A model generated the notes under the pieces. That model did not search any database. It was not told the DNA's origin and was given only the letters and a program-made list of their open reading frames with translations. Shown piece after piece: positions 10,681-22,059 of a stretch of DNA of 64,000 bases. The position numbers and the translations under genes were made by a program. Position 1 is the first letter of the stretch; every line of letters starts with the position of its first letter. The DNA comes from Pseudo-nitzschia pungens (taxonomy: Eukaryota; Bacillariophyta; Bacillariophyceae; Bacillariales; Bacillariaceae): positions 2,666,001 through 2,730,000 of the forward strand of contig CM074765.1 of assembly GCA_037355855.1 (NCBI GenBank), written 5' to 3'.

Positions 10681-10983
10681 TAATAATAATAATATACGTA
10701 TTTAAATAACTTTAATCACCAAAGGTGAAACTAAATTACTCAGTCTGTAACCAGACTTTAACGTCGCCTCCATCATAGAGTCAGGACCCCAAGTGGTAGA
10801 ACGACAAATTTTCAAAACAAACCTTGAACATCAAGCAGGGAAAAGGACAAACAAGACCCACAAAATAGGGACGTGAGAGAAAGTGAAATGGGAATGAAGA
10901 TATTGGGATAAGATCCAGTATCAAAAGGGATGGGACAGGATAAGAAGCAGGGTCAGAAGGCAAAACCAAGGTACAAAGTGTAA
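10681..10983 (-). promoter_or_regulatory. LINE A 3' UTR with RT-recognition-like hairpins and tail
   Basis: On the element strand: a short UTR, GGAGGCGACGTTAA, hairpin AGTCTG-GTTA-CAGACT, hairpin TCACC-TTT-GGTGA, an AT-rich stretch and a TATTATTATT tail. The same ending closes LINE B (22721), the truncated copies at 49706, 58397 and 58671 and, with altered stem bases, all X elements. LINE reverse transcriptases are known to start cDNA synthesis at such 3' structures. That role is inferred here. Confidence 0.7.
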
Positions 10984-13900
10984 TCAACCCTGAGGTCCAG
11001 TAAGCCAGGCTCTGAGGAGAGCAGCCTCTTGTTGGTATGGCTGCACTGGTGGGACAGGCGCTGCATACTGCTTCCTTGCAAGGTGGATGGTTGCAAGCCA
11101 CTGCCGCTTGGCAGTCAGGGTGTAGCCTTGTAGGACTTGGAAAGGGGTTTGTAACAGGGAGTGTGACTGGGGAAGTGCACCAGCTGCACCAATTGCCAAT
11201 TCAGAGGAGATGGAAGCATCAAGAGATTGGTGTTGTTCAGCATCAAGGGTACCCCCAGGACCATGGAGTCGTTCATTCCTATAGGTCCAAAGATCCCAGG
11301 AGGTAAGAAAGAACTGATGGATGATAGCTGTAGCCCAACGTTTGGGAGAGCGCTTGCTTCCAATGTGGGAGTAGTAGTCAGCCTGAATTTGATACCAGCG
11401 AGGAGACCACCTACCCAGAAGCCAGTTGTGCCAGCCAATAGTCCTCTGTGCCCTGACAGCAGAAGCAATTGCAAGTGAGTAGGATGATGGATAAATTCTC
11501 TGGCCCTTCCGAACTCTGGTGAGAAGATCCACAATGGCAGCAACCAATGATGGATCAGTTTGTTCAACTTCAAGCCTCTTCTGCAGGGGTCCCTTGAAAG
11601 CTGACACACTGTGCTGTACTGCCCCAGTGTCCTTGCAGGAGAGCACATGAGACACCTTCTCATTGTCTGCATCACACAATGGGCACCTGGAGTGATCCTG
11701 ATACTGGTAGTGAAGTAGTTGGTTGCCAACACCAATACTGCCAGAAGCAAATTTGACAAACCACCTTTGCATGCCAGGAGGTAATCGCTTGAAGGCAGAC
11801 AGATGAGCACACCAATGGATGGAACCCAAAACAGGTTGTGGAATGGGAATATCATGGTGGGTCTGCCAATATTGAAGAAGGGGAGGACCAGAAATGGCAA
11901 CATGCAAAGCATTTTGATCAAACCTTGAGCACTTGCAACCATTGAGAGAAAAAGCCCAGGGCTCAAACACAAGTCTGGGATAGTGATGGGCAGAAGCTCT
12001 ATGGACAGAGAGAAATGCCTTTGCCATGCTGTCTACCTGATGATTGCGAAGGGCCCACCAATCAAGAAAGATTCCAGCTTGATGGCCCTGAACCCACCGA
12101 AAGTGCACAGAGATTGGCAGGGCAGAAATCATGTTTCTGATGACATAAACATAATCAAAAGACTTCTGGGAAATAACCAATGGCCATGATCCCTCAGCCT
12201 GTTTGAGAGCTGTGTCACCATCCAGAGCAATAGTGATAGAGCCAGAAGCAATATCAAAAAGACTCACCAGAGCAGTGCAGCAGGTGAGAACCCCAATGAT
12301 ACCTGCCAGTTCACTCCTGTAGGAAGATTGATCCTCAGGGGATCCACTGACAAAATTACAGCCAGTGAGGAACAATGAGGCAGTCTTGGTGGAGGTATTG
12401 GGGGACAAAATGAAAGCGGAAGTTCCTCTGAGAAGGTCCGGATCAAATGAACCATCACATACAGCACTGGCAGTACCACTCTCAATAGCATCAACAAGGG
12501 GCTGACAGCCAGCCTGTGGTAGGGAATATTTGTGGAGAAGAACTCTTGGAGACGCACAGAGTGCATCAAAGGCATCTACTGGGGAGTCTGGAAGAGAATC
12601 ATATGGATTGTACTCCAGAGGATCCATGTCAGGAGGTTCGGAAACAAAGGCTGAGGACCCAACAACGCGTACAACTTGTCCACAAATAACAGGGCAGACA
12701 AGTACATCAGCACAGGCTGGTTTGTCAGGAATGAGTTCAGAAGTGACCCTGTATCTGCCCCTGCCCTGGGAGGTGCTCACAATCCAGCCAGTAGAAGTTT
12801 TGAAGAATATTCTGTTGGTGGATGGAGACAAAAACCAAGGCCAGAGAGAAGCTGTCTGGGGAGAGAGCCAATGCCCAAGATGGAAAGAAGGAGCCAGTGC
12901 CCTGGCTGCAGGGGGTGGACAAGGGGGAAGAAAACAGGTCTGAAGAGCCTTAGTCCATAAGCGCTTTGCTGCTGGAGGCCAAGATGGAGGACATCGAGGC
13001 CAGTCAAGATGATCCCTCAAGTGATTGGAGGATGTCAGCTGGAAAGCCATGGGTGAGAGTCTTTTCCCATCTGGAGTACAAATATCAGCAAGGGAAATAG
13101 CCTTGAGGGACATGCGCATGTGATTCAAGAGGGACAAGTCAGCACCTCTGAAGCCAGAGTTGACAAAGGCTTGCATGAGATAACAGTCATTGGAACGTAA
13201 CAGTGGTAGGTCTGGGAAGTCTTCAAACAAGCTCACAGGGTGAACAGAGAAAAACTTCCACACATGTTTGTACCAGCAAGGAGTGACGTAGGAAGCAAAG
13301 GGATGATAGGGTGTGACACCAAGATGGAGAGGAAGTCCAAGTTCGAGCCTGAGAGCTTCAGCAGTGAGCCTGAGAATCCTTCCAGTTTGTGAGGACCTGA
13401 CAGATTCCTGAAAGAGGGTGGCAATATGACTGAACTCTTGGAGGAGGTATGGATGGATGAATCCAAAGCCTTGATAGAGGGAAGGACCATAGAACACATG
13501 TCTAGGAAATGTCCGTGACATCCCTGCTTTATTCAGCACAGGAACAAGAGCTGGGTGAATTATCTTAGTCCAAGTGGCCTCATCAAGTTGCGTGACAGGC
13601 ATGGGGTATTCAACAGACTTCATGAAAGAATACTTGAAGGTGTAGATGGATGCGCGCTTCTCACACTTGGAAGCCTTGAGCTGAGAGCCAAAAGACTGAG
13701 ACTGTGACTTCATGTGAGCAATCTGTGCTTCCTCATTGCCATCCATGGAGATAAAAACCCCAAGGGTCTTGTCAGCATGGTCAACTTCAAAACGATCCAG
13801 GGTAGCTCGATTGCCATTCTTGTCAGCAACTGAGAAGTCACCAGGCATGTCAGCAATGGAGCGATAATCCCAACCGGATCCATTCCATTTGAAATCAATC

Positions 13901-16896
13901 AAATAACAGAAGGATTTGGCAGGTTCAATAGCACCACCAGTGGCAATAATCCCACCAGCCCACCGGTCAAGAGCTTCCTGAAAGTCAACAGCTAATTCCT
14001 CACCAGATGTGGAGGAATCAGGGCCAGCACAAAACAAATCTGTGTCATCCACAAAGGCAAAACCCACAAGAGAAACCAGTTGCAGTGACAAAGAAGTGAG
14101 AAGATGGACACCATGCCCAGCCTGTTGCATCATTCGGAAGACAATGGTTGACACCAAAGCCCAAAGAGTTGGACCAATACCATTGCCTTGGCCACAACCA
14201 CTGAGAGGAACAGGTTCATCACCATACACAGGACCTGACCGACCAAAACCAGTTTTGATGTGGTGCTTGGCAAGTTGCAAAGTAGACAAAAGAACCTCAC
14301 ACACATGTGCAGGAACCCCAAAGCTCTGGAGAGTGAGACCTGCAATCGGATGAGAGATCCTATCATAGCAGCCCTTGGCATCATTCATAGCAACAGCACC
14401 GGATCGGCGCTTCTGCCGCAACACATCACATATGAGCTTCTTGTTCAGGCAGGTGTTGATGGCCTTGTGGTGTTTCCTGCTTCCATGTTGATCAACAGCC
14501 ACAGCATTGGCACGTTCAGCATGGGCAAGAATTCGTTTGCCAATCATCTTGTTGTTGATTTGGAACTCAGGAGACATCAACTGGATGAGTCTCATCTTAT
14601 CCACTCTATATTCACCAGGTTTCTTGAAGATCTCAACGTCAGTGATGACCTGCCAAGAAGAAGGAGAAAAGCCAACAATCAGAGGGACAGATCTCATGAG
14701 AGTGTCAAACTTGTTCAGCTGGGGATCCAGGGCAAATGCCTTGTGGTGGGCAAAACTCAAACAAGAAGGTTCACTTGCTGTGCGCTCCCTCTGGCGTTTC
14801 CAGGCAGCAGCATTGTCAGCTGGACATACTGAATAGTCAAAGGGGGGCAAACTCAGAATAGAGTCAGGGACTTTGAGACAGGAAAGAAATTCAGAAAGGT
14901 ATTTGTCAGTGGCAGCAGGAGGAGTGTATGTGCCATCAAGAACTTGAGCAGAAGCATGTGCTGTGCCTAGGTAGCCAAAATCCTCAATGAAGGAGGGAGT
15001 CATGGAAGGAGTGCCAATACACTGCTGTTGACGCCGGACATTGGATTCAGCCATAGCTGGAACCATAGTAGACTGAGATTCCAAGACCTGTTCAACACCA
15101 TCATGGCCAACTGCAATAGCGCGCAAGACTGCTGACTTGTTGACACGTCCCCGAATAGACCGAGCAGCGAGACCAAGCTCTCTTTGAAGACGTTCCCTGC
15201 GCATCCTGGCACGAATCTGGGAAGCATTCTGGTTGTGAGGCTTGCCTTCAGCAAGAAGTGCATCCACCAGGCCTTGATTGAAGGAGTCTCTCCATGAGGG
15301 GGCCAACTTCTTCACTGCCCGGTATTGCTTGTAGGCTTGTTTCAGATGGAGGATAGCACTGGAAAGGTCACTGTGTTCTCCTTTGTAGAGAGAAAGCTTG
15401 CATGCCAGCCTTTTCAAAACAGTATGACTGGTGGACACACCCTGTCTCAACTTAACAACACGCCTCCAAAAGTCAATGGTATCACGATAGACCTGCAGCT
15501 TTGGTGACCATGGAACCAAACCAGCTCTAGTGTGGCAAAGGTTTTGTTCAACAGAGAGCCTGAGAGAGGTGGAGGTTTCATGGAGTACTTCATATGTTGT
15601 GATGAGATCAGTGCGCACAGAAATATCCCCAGACTGAAACTGAGCCAGTAGGTGCTCCAGCTTAGCTTGGAGAGAAAACACTCCAGCCTTGAGAAATCCT
15701 TGCCGAACACGCTTGAAATACCGTTGGCGCAGATGAGGGTGGGAGGACTGGAGTTTGGAATGAGAGAATCTCACAGGAGGTGGAAGACGTTTTCCCATGA
15801 GGCTGCAATTACAAACCTCAATCCAAAGCAGTCTATGGTCAGATTCCATACCATGGGCACCGCCAAAGGGACAATACCCAGCCCTGAGAACATCAACATT
15901 CTCAGAGACCCAAATGGCATCAATTGGTGTTCTGGTAGTGTTTCTGTTGTGAGTGGCAGGAGGGGAAGACGTACTATGAAGTGTAAGAATGGCCTCTCGG
16001 AAACCAAGAGCCTTGAGCTCAAAAGACAAGCCATCAGTCCGAACATCAGCATTCTGGTCAATCCCAACAATGACTTGATCACCTGCACCCAGACAGACTT
16101 GAAGGGCAGCAGTCAAATCCCTGTGAAAGAGAATGCATGGATTGGGACTGAAAAGATTTTCAGCTGCTTGAAAGTAGCGGTACTGTTGATTCCAGACTGA
16201 GCCAAGATCCCTATCATTTTCAACTGGGCAGTAGGCAGAAAACATGGTGACATTGTAGCCATCCCTGCCCTGAAACTTGACAAAGGACCATCTGCCAAGA
16301 CCAGATGGATCAGCTCCATGTGCAACCTTGTGGGAGCTGAACAGCTGGTCAATTGAAAAACCTGTGCCGCCAGGCTGAAGCCATGAGCAGTCAGAAGCTT
16401 CATGCTTGTTGTTGGCAAGATAGGAAAAACTTGAGGGACTGACAGTCTTCATGCGCCGATTGAAAAGATCACAGGGCAGGAGTTTGGATTCATTCAAACA
16501 ATGTTCAGCAAAAAGAGCCACACTGGCATTGCTCTTGACAAATTGACGGGCGTTGTGCTTGGACATGGACATAAAGGCAGCTCTGCGCTGTGGTCCAATG
16601 TTTTGGAATGTGATGATGGTGGAGTTAGAGGATGGAGCTTGAGGGAAGGAATGACCAAAACTGTCAGAATCCTTAGCAGCAAGAGATTCTCCATGAAGAG
16701 TTAATTGGACAAAATGAGGGACAGGGGAAGAGTCGGAGGGGGAAAAGGGAGAAACAGGAGAAGCATTGATGGGATTTGGATTGGAAGGCATCCCATCACA
16801 CCTCATACCAGAAGAGCTAACCATGATCAGAAGGAAACCGAGTCTGTCGCACAGATGGAAGAGTTGCCGGAGCGGATTTGGTGGAGACATTGGCAT
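10984..16896 (-). CDS. LINE A ORF2 polyprotein: endonuclease, reverse transcriptase, RNase H, CCHC (1970 aa, intact)
   Basis: It makes the enzyme that nicks target DNA and copies element RNA into the nick (target-primed reverse transcription). Domains visible: an EEP/AP-endonuclease-like domain at residues ~93-362 (Glu131 in FAEHCLNE, GIDQNAD at 278-284, SDH at 352-354); reverse transcriptase ~720-1000 with motif A NDAKGCYD (Asp839), motif B GCGQGNGIGP (900-909) and motif C FVDD (948-951); RNase H ~1475-1630 (Asp1481, Glu1529, Asp1559, Asp1622); and a C-terminal C-x2-C-x8-H-x3-C motif (1738-1754). The listed start is the upstream ATG 16896. ATG 16824, overlapping the ORF1 stop as ATGGTTAG, is an equally likely start and loses only 24 residues. 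Presence of RNase H argues against L1 and RTE clades. Confidence 0.93.
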   Translation of the reverse strand: MPMSPPNPLRQLFHLCDRLGFLLIMVSSSGMRCDGMPSNPNPINASPVSPFSPSDSSPVPHFVQLTLHGESLAAKDSDSFGHSFPQAPSSNSTIITFQNIGPQRRAAFMSMSKHNARQFVKSNASVALFAEHCLNESKLLPCDLFNRRMKTVSPSSFSYLANNKHEASDCSWLQPGGTGFSIDQLFSSHKVAHGADPSGLGRWSFVKFQGRDGYNVTMFSAYCPVENDRDLGSVWNQQYRYFQAAENLFSPNPCILFHRDLTAALQVCLGAGDQVIVGIDQNADVRTDGLSFELKALGFREAILTLHSTSSPPATHNRNTTRTPIDAIWVSENVDVLRAGYCPFGGAHGMESDHRLLWIEVCNCSLMGKRLPPPVRFSHSKLQSSHPHLRQRYFKRVRQGFLKAGVFSLQAKLEHLLAQFQSGDISVRTDLITTYEVLHETSTSLRLSVEQNLCHTRAGLVPWSPKLQVYRDTIDFWRRVVKLRQGVSTSHTVLKRLACKLSLYKGEHSDLSSAILHLKQAYKQYRAVKKLAPSWRDSFNQGLVDALLAEGKPHNQNASQIRARMRRERLQRELGLAARSIRGRVNKSAVLRAIAVGHDGVEQVLESQSTMVPAMAESNVRRQQQCIGTPSMTPSFIEDFGYLGTAHASAQVLDGTYTPPAATDKYLSEFLSCLKVPDSILSLPPFDYSVCPADNAAAWKRQRERTASEPSCLSFAHHKAFALDPQLNKFDTLMRSVPLIVGFSPSSWQVITDVEIFKKPGEYRVDKMRLIQLMSPEFQINNKMIGKRILAHAERANAVAVDQHGSRKHHKAINTCLNKKLICDVLRQKRRSGAVAMNDAKGCYDRISHPIAGLTLQSFGVPAHVCEVLLSTLQLAKHHIKTGFGRSGPVYGDEPVPLSGCGQGNGIGPTLWALVSTIVFRMMQQAGHGVHLLTSLSLQLVSLVGFAFVDDTDLFCAGPDSSTSGEELAVDFQEALDRWAGGIIATGGAIEPAKSFCYLIDFKWNGSGWDYRSIADMPGDFSVADKNGNRATLDRFEVDHADKTLGVFISMDGNEEAQIAHMKSQSQSFGSQLKASKCEKRASIYTFKYSFMKSVEYPMPVTQLDEATWTKIIHPALVPVLNKAGMSRTFPRHVFYGPSLYQGFGFIHPYLLQEFSHIATLFQESVRSSQTGRILRLTAEALRLELGLPLHLGVTPYHPFASYVTPCWYKHVWKFFSVHPVSLFEDFPDLPLLRSNDCYLMQAFVNSGFRGADLSLLNHMRMSLKAISLADICTPDGKRLSPMAFQLTSSNHLRDHLDWPRCPPSWPPAAKRLWTKALQTCFLPPCPPPAARALAPSFHLGHWLSPQTASLWPWFLSPSTNRIFFKTSTGWIVSTSQGRGRYRVTSELIPDKPACADVLVCPVICGQVVRVVGSSAFVSEPPDMDPLEYNPYDSLPDSPVDAFDALCASPRVLLHKYSLPQAGCQPLVDAIESGTASAVCDGSFDPDLLRGTSAFILSPNTSTKTASLFLTGCNFVSGSPEDQSSYRSELAGIIGVLTCCTALVSLFDIASGSITIALDGDTALKQAEGSWPLVISQKSFDYVYVIRNMISALPISVHFRWVQGHQAGIFLDWWALRNHQVDSMAKAFLSVHRASAHHYPRLVFEPWAFSLNGCKCSRFDQNALHVAISGPPLLQYWQTHHDIPIPQPVLGSIHWCAHLSAFKRLPPGMQRWFVKFASGSIGVGNQLLHYQYQDHSRCPLCDADNEKVSHVLSCKDTGAVQHSVSAFKGPLQKRLEVEQTDPSLVAAIVDLLTRVRKGQRIYPSSYSLAIASAVRAQRTIGWHNWLLGRWSPRWYQIQADYYSHIGSKRSPKRWATAIIHQFFLTSWDLWTYRNERLHGPGGTLDAEQHQSLDASISSELAIGAAGALPQSHSLLQTPFQVLQGYTLTAKRQWLATIHLARKQYAAPVPPVQPYQQEAALLRAWLTGPQG

Positions 16897-19600
16897 GGCT
16901 CAGATCACTGACACTAGCATCATGACTGGAAGAGAATGCAATTGCAGCAACTCCAAGCCTCAATGCAGAGGCTGCATCTTCCCCACCAACGGCAGGAACT
17001 GCAGTTGAGGACTCAGGAGAGGCCACAGGGATGTCACCAGCCATGGCATCATGGGGAGGGTCAGGAACTTCAGGGGGAACTTCAGGAGAGATACCAGGGG
17101 AGGCATCAGCCTTGGTCACATGGGTAGGATCCTTGCCAGGAGGAACAGCACCTGCAGGCGTTGAGGCCTGGACAGCAGTAAGATTGGAAGTGCCAGTCGC
17201 TAAAGTATCCATGGATTGAGAATCATCATAGCCTCCACCACCACTGTCAGCACGGGCTTGGAGGTTAAAGTGCAAATCCAGATCAAAAGTGAGATCAGGA
17301 GCAAGGTCAACTGACAAGTCATCATCAACAAGTTCCCAATCTCGTGCATCCCCATCACCAAAAAAGGGAAGAGAGTTATCCTGCATTGGATCTGCAGCAG
17401 GTGCAGTTTCCACAACACAATTGACTGCATCATCCCAATGGTAAGCTTCCATTTCAGTCAAGCACTCAGAAGAGAACCATTGTCGAACACAAGAACCATA
17501 CTGAGCTTCCAGAAAAATAGGCAGGAAAGACAACATGGCCATTGCTTCAGCCTTGGTAGTGATGTTGTACAAAGCAAGGATCTCTCCTCGGTATGAACTG
17601 GTATCGACAGAAAGAAAAAGAGGCCATGACCAATTGTCACGGGTTCTGATACCCAGAAGCACACTGCGCAGTGTCTTCAAACCCAGCCCTTGGCCCAAGT
17701 CAACTGGAAGATCAAGATCAACTACCCCCAGAACAGGAGCAGTTTCATGGCTTTCAATAAATTTGGCTTGGCGGTGCTTAGCCTGGCGAACAGTCTTGAG
17801 CTTGGAGGGGGGAAGAGGTCTGTCAGAAGGATTGGTAGCTGTCTCAATAAACTTGTAGAATTTACCATCAGGTAAAGAGGCAATGTCTGAAGGTTTGCAA
17901 CGGTTGAACTGGGCTTTGAGGAGCTTAACAGTTTGGGCGCGCTTTGTAGCATCACATAAAACATGAGCAGCCAGAACCGGATTGGGATCAGGAGTTCTGG
18001 AGTTGTCAAGGCTGATATTCTTCCTGATAACAGCAATAGGACATGCCTGAAACCTGGGATGAGTCTGAAGCAATTCGTTGTAGTGGTCAAGATCAAAACT
18101 CTGCATGTAAGATCCAAGGAGAAAGCCACAGGTGACAATAACTGGGGCCTGTATGTGGTCATATTTCAGGTCCATGTCACGGTCTCTGAGCCTCTGGAGC
18201 AATTGTGCTGAAAAGAGTTTCTCCAGGGAAGCACTGTGTCCCACAAAGAATCGTAGATGAGGAGCAGTTCGACTGCGAAGCCAGAGCTGAGCAACATACA
18301 ATTCCAAGGTCTTCCTGTCAGGAAGTGTCGTCCAAAGCTTGGTAACAGGCTTGGCCTTGGGGTTGAGCCTGGCTCTTGAGGGAAAAACATATAACACCAG
18401 GCGCTTGTCAACAGTCCATAGAAGATCCAAAGCGTCCTTGAGAGACTTGAGCAGCTCATCATATAGTTCCCCAGGGCGTTGTGACATCAACCTTGGAAGG
18501 GACAGAGTGACATAAGAACTATGAGAACACTTGGTGCCAGCAGTGACATCCACTGGAGCTCTAGAATCACTGGAGCAAACCCCTCGGCGTTGGAGGAAAT
18601 GCCCAGCAGAGGAGGACAAGACAGTAGCAACACCACCACCAGGAAGAAAGGACACTGATTTGGAAGTGGAAGATTTGGAAGTGGAAGCAGCATCAGCCAC
18701 TGGTGGCGCAGGTGTAGGAGGGCGCTTCTTGAAGTGCCAATGAGAACCAAGCACCTGATTGGCTGCCCACCATACTTTGCCTTCAGTGCTAGGCAAAAGG
18801 TTGCCCTCACAATACAGGTCATCAAAACACTCAGGAGACATCTTGACCAAACCAATAAGACATTTCTTCAGAGCCTGGCCAGGTGGTTGCTTGGTCCAGG
18901 CTGGGGCAGAGTCTTGAAAGCAAGCAGAGGCAATAGAAGCCAAGGAAGCTACAGAGGCATTGCGCCAGTCTGGAGTGTCCGGAAAAACCTGAGCATAAAC
19001 AGGAGGGATGGCAGTCCGGCAAATATCATGGATGGATTTTTTGTCTTTACCCTCCTTCTTGCTGAAAAAGTGTGTAGGGCTTGGACACCCAGCCCATAAC
19101 CGGTTACCAGTTGGAGATTTTCGAAAGGCATGAATTGCAGATGGTATAGGAGACTTGCCAGAACATGGACCCTTACCATAAAAACACCAGAAGAAGGAAG
19201 CGGAATGAGCCCTGTTGGCAGCAGTCAGAGCCTCCTGGCGTTGGGATTGGCGTGCTTGCTGCTGAGAGGGATCAGCTTTCTGGGCAGAGGAAAAGGCAAG
19301 AGTAGATTGCTTGAGGATGGATGAAGCAGGGACCTTGCCTGAGGTCCCAGAGCCCTTTGGTGTGTGTCTGGACGTCTGTTGGCCTGGCAGCTGGGAGCCT
19401 GCCTGGTTGGATCCTGGCTGCTGGGAGCCTGGGGGCCGGGGTCCTGACTGCTGGGAGCCCTGCTGCTGGGAGCCCTGCTGCTGGGAGCCTGAGGACTGGG
19501 AGCTTATCAGCTTGGGGTCTGACATCAAAGTATCTGACGACTGAGAACCTGACAGAGTACCTGACGGCGGAGGGCCTGACTCCTGGGAGCCTAGCTGAGA
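16817..19600 (-). pseudogene. LINE A ORF1, C-terminal 3/4, cut by X2
   Basis: This frame stays open from the X2 junction at 19600 to the TAG at 16817-16819. It is the same protein as LINE B ORF1 from the Gly/Ser/Gln-rich SGSQQQGSQQ linker to its end in RFPSDHG. It has no internal stop. Its N-terminal part lies beyond X2 at 21551-22046. It overlaps ORF2 by 80 bp counted from the upstream ORF2 ATG. Function: probably the RNA-binding partner of ORF2, inferred from position only. Confidence 0.85.
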
Positions 19601-21550
19601 TAATAATAATAATATACTTATTTAAGTAGGAAAATCCACCGAAGGTGGTTAAAAGCTACTCAGTCTGTAACCAGACTTTATCGTCGCCTCAATCGAAGAG
19701 AGGTTAGGCCCCAAGTTGTAGAACGACGCGCCGCCTCAACCATGGGGAATAGGCCCCAGGTTGTAAGGACGACTATTTTGCAAACGAACCTTGGTAAGAA
19801 ACAGGAAAAAACGAACCAGTCCAGAGCACAACAGACTCTGCTGTTGCAAGTCGTACAGGTGAGGGGGTAACAAGAACGTGAAAGGGAAAAACACAAGCAA
19901 AACTGTCCCTTGCATGCCGCTGTACAGCATCAGTAATGCTTGGAGTGGTCAGCTGACACAAGCAAAACCCTTCCTCAGATACATAGTATCAGTAATGCAA
20001 GTGGTCAGCTGACGCAAGCGAAACTGGTCTCAGCATGCTGTGTTGCAGCATCAGTAATGCGAGTGCCCCAAACACATTCCTTACCACTGTATGGTACATA
20101 TAGTACGGCTACCAAATTCGTAACAGCTGTCCTCCTGTTCGAACTTCATAGTAGCACATTCAGAAACACGTAGAGGCAGTGGAGCCTACTACCAAATTCA
20201 AATTCGTAACAGCTGGCCTTCTGTTCGAACTTGAACTTGCTCTCCTGTAGTAGCTTGGAAACAGGGGCTCTAAGTGATAACACTTATGGACCATCAGGGC
20301 TGTAGGCTTGAAAACAGGTAGCAGCTGTACTGTGAACTGGAGGGGTATATATAGGTGGTGGTGCGTTAAGTACAGACTACTTAGCGACTTTGGGGCTTGG
20401 GTCAGAAAAACAGGTGGACCTAAGGGAATATCACTTATGGTCCAGCAGGGCAGTAGGCTTGAAAACAGATGACAGTTGAAGTGTGCATCTGAGAGGTATA
20501 TGTAGATGGTAGAGCCTTAAACAAACTGTACTTAGCGGCTTTGGGGCTTGGGTCAGAAAACAATAGGACCATAAGCGAAAACACTTATGGTCCAGCAGGG
20601 CAGTAGACTTGAAAACAGATGACAGTTGAAGTGTGCACCTGACAGGGTTATGTAGGTAGGAGAGCCTTAAAAAGCTGTACTTAGCGGCTTTGGGGCTTGG
20701 GTCAAAAAACAGTAGGTCCATAAGCGAAAACATTTATGGACCAGCGGGCAGTAGACTTGGAAACAGATGACATTTATACTGTACACCTGAGAGGTATATG
20801 TGGATGGTAGAGCCTTAAGTGAACTGTACTTAGCGGCTTTGGTGCTTGGATCAGAAAACAGTAGGACCATAAGCGAAAACACTTATGGTCCAGCAGGGCA
20901 GTAGACTTGGAAACAGATGACATTTATACTGTACACCTGAGAGGTTTATGTAGATGATAGAGCCTTAAGTGAACTGTACTTAGCGGCTTTGGGGCTTGGG
21001 TCAGAAAACAGTAGGACCATAAGCGAAAACACTTATGGTCCATCAGGGCAATAGACTTGGAAACAGATGACATCTGGAATTTTGTGTAGAAATATTCCTA
21101 CAGTGGAAGAACTTTAAGTGAGAATCACTTAAGCAGCTTGGAAACAGTGTAGAACATTAAGTATAGCAAGATATACGTAAGGGCCTTGGTTGGAGCTTGG
21201 GAACAGATCGAAGCAGTACCGTACATCGAAAAAGAGTGGTGAATTGCTGTAGTATCTGTACTGGAAGTGCTGTAGAAAATTATGTGTCGGTTTTGTGTTG
21301 GTTGTTGCTGCTGCTCGATCGGCCGCCGAGTGGTGAATTGGCAACCAAAGCAACCAAACGAAGCATCCAGCAACTGAACCGATAGCAGAAACGAAGAGTG
21401 CAGGTCTTGGTTAATACATGTAGGTCCTGGGGTTGTGATTGGGGGTGTATAAGGGAGCGAGATATCGCATGGTAAAGTTGTGTAGAAAGCTACGTATTTT
21501 TAGTACTGGAACATCGGAACGTCGGACAAAATGCGCTTCGCGCAAATTGT
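19601..21550 (-). mobile_element. X2, non-autonomous LINE partner, full length
   Basis: This 1,950-bp element lies in minus orientation. The 16-bp TSD GGGAGCCTAGCTGAGA is at 19585-19600 and 21551-21566, in LINE A ORF1. It differs from X1 (5461-7406) by only a handful of bases, so both come from one recent source. Hairpin-bearing ~150-bp monomers lie at about 20400-21050. No ORF has coding character. The open frames in it are repeat shadows that recur in every X copy. Confidence 0.92.
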
Positions 21551-22046
21551 GGGAGCCTAGCTGAGAAGCTGTTGACAGAGAAGAAGTTTGCAAGGAATCC
21601 CCTGGTGCAGAGTCCCCTGGAGCAGATTCCCCTGGTGCAGATTCAGTACCAAGCATCTCAACATCAGAGAGCACACCTGCAGAAGAAGAAGTCTTCAAGG
21701 AATCCCCTGGAGCAGGTTCAGTGCCAAGCATATCAACATCAGAAAGCACACCCGCAGATGAGGACTCAGAAGAAGATGAAGACATATCATCAACAGAAGA
21801 CCCATGCAAAGAGGATGAAGAGGATGATGAGGCAGAGGAAGAGGATGATCTGGTATCAAGAGTAGGAGAGGGAGTAGTAAGAGCAGAGGTGACACTAGAA
21901 TGTCTTGGAGGGGTCTTTTGCACAAATGGGCGCTTGTTAGACCGAGTCCCAGAGGCAGACCTAGCAGAAGAAGGAGGTGTGGAGGATCTTTTCTTCCGGG
22001 AAGCTGTTTGGGAGGTGGGCCACCCCTTAGTGGGAGGGGGAGGCAT
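21551..22046 (-). pseudogene. LINE A ORF1, N-terminal part of conserved core
   Basis: The ATG at 22046 begins MPPPPTKGWPTSQTASRKK, in frame with the ORF1 segment beyond X2. It encodes a Ser-rich acidic region with two imperfect SAGVLSDV(D/E)MLGTE repeats and GESAPGDSAPGDS. The frame is open upstream into the GC-rich tandem repeat, so a longer N-terminus cannot be excluded. X2 interrupts it at 21550, where it reads into the first bases of X2. Confidence 0.8.
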
Positions 22047-22059
22047 TGTACCAGAAGTG

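Noticed and set aside
20431..20882. Repeated ~100-aa minus-strand ORFs in X elements
   Set aside because: They are translations of the 150-bp monomers, vary in frame and length between copies, and show no coding character.
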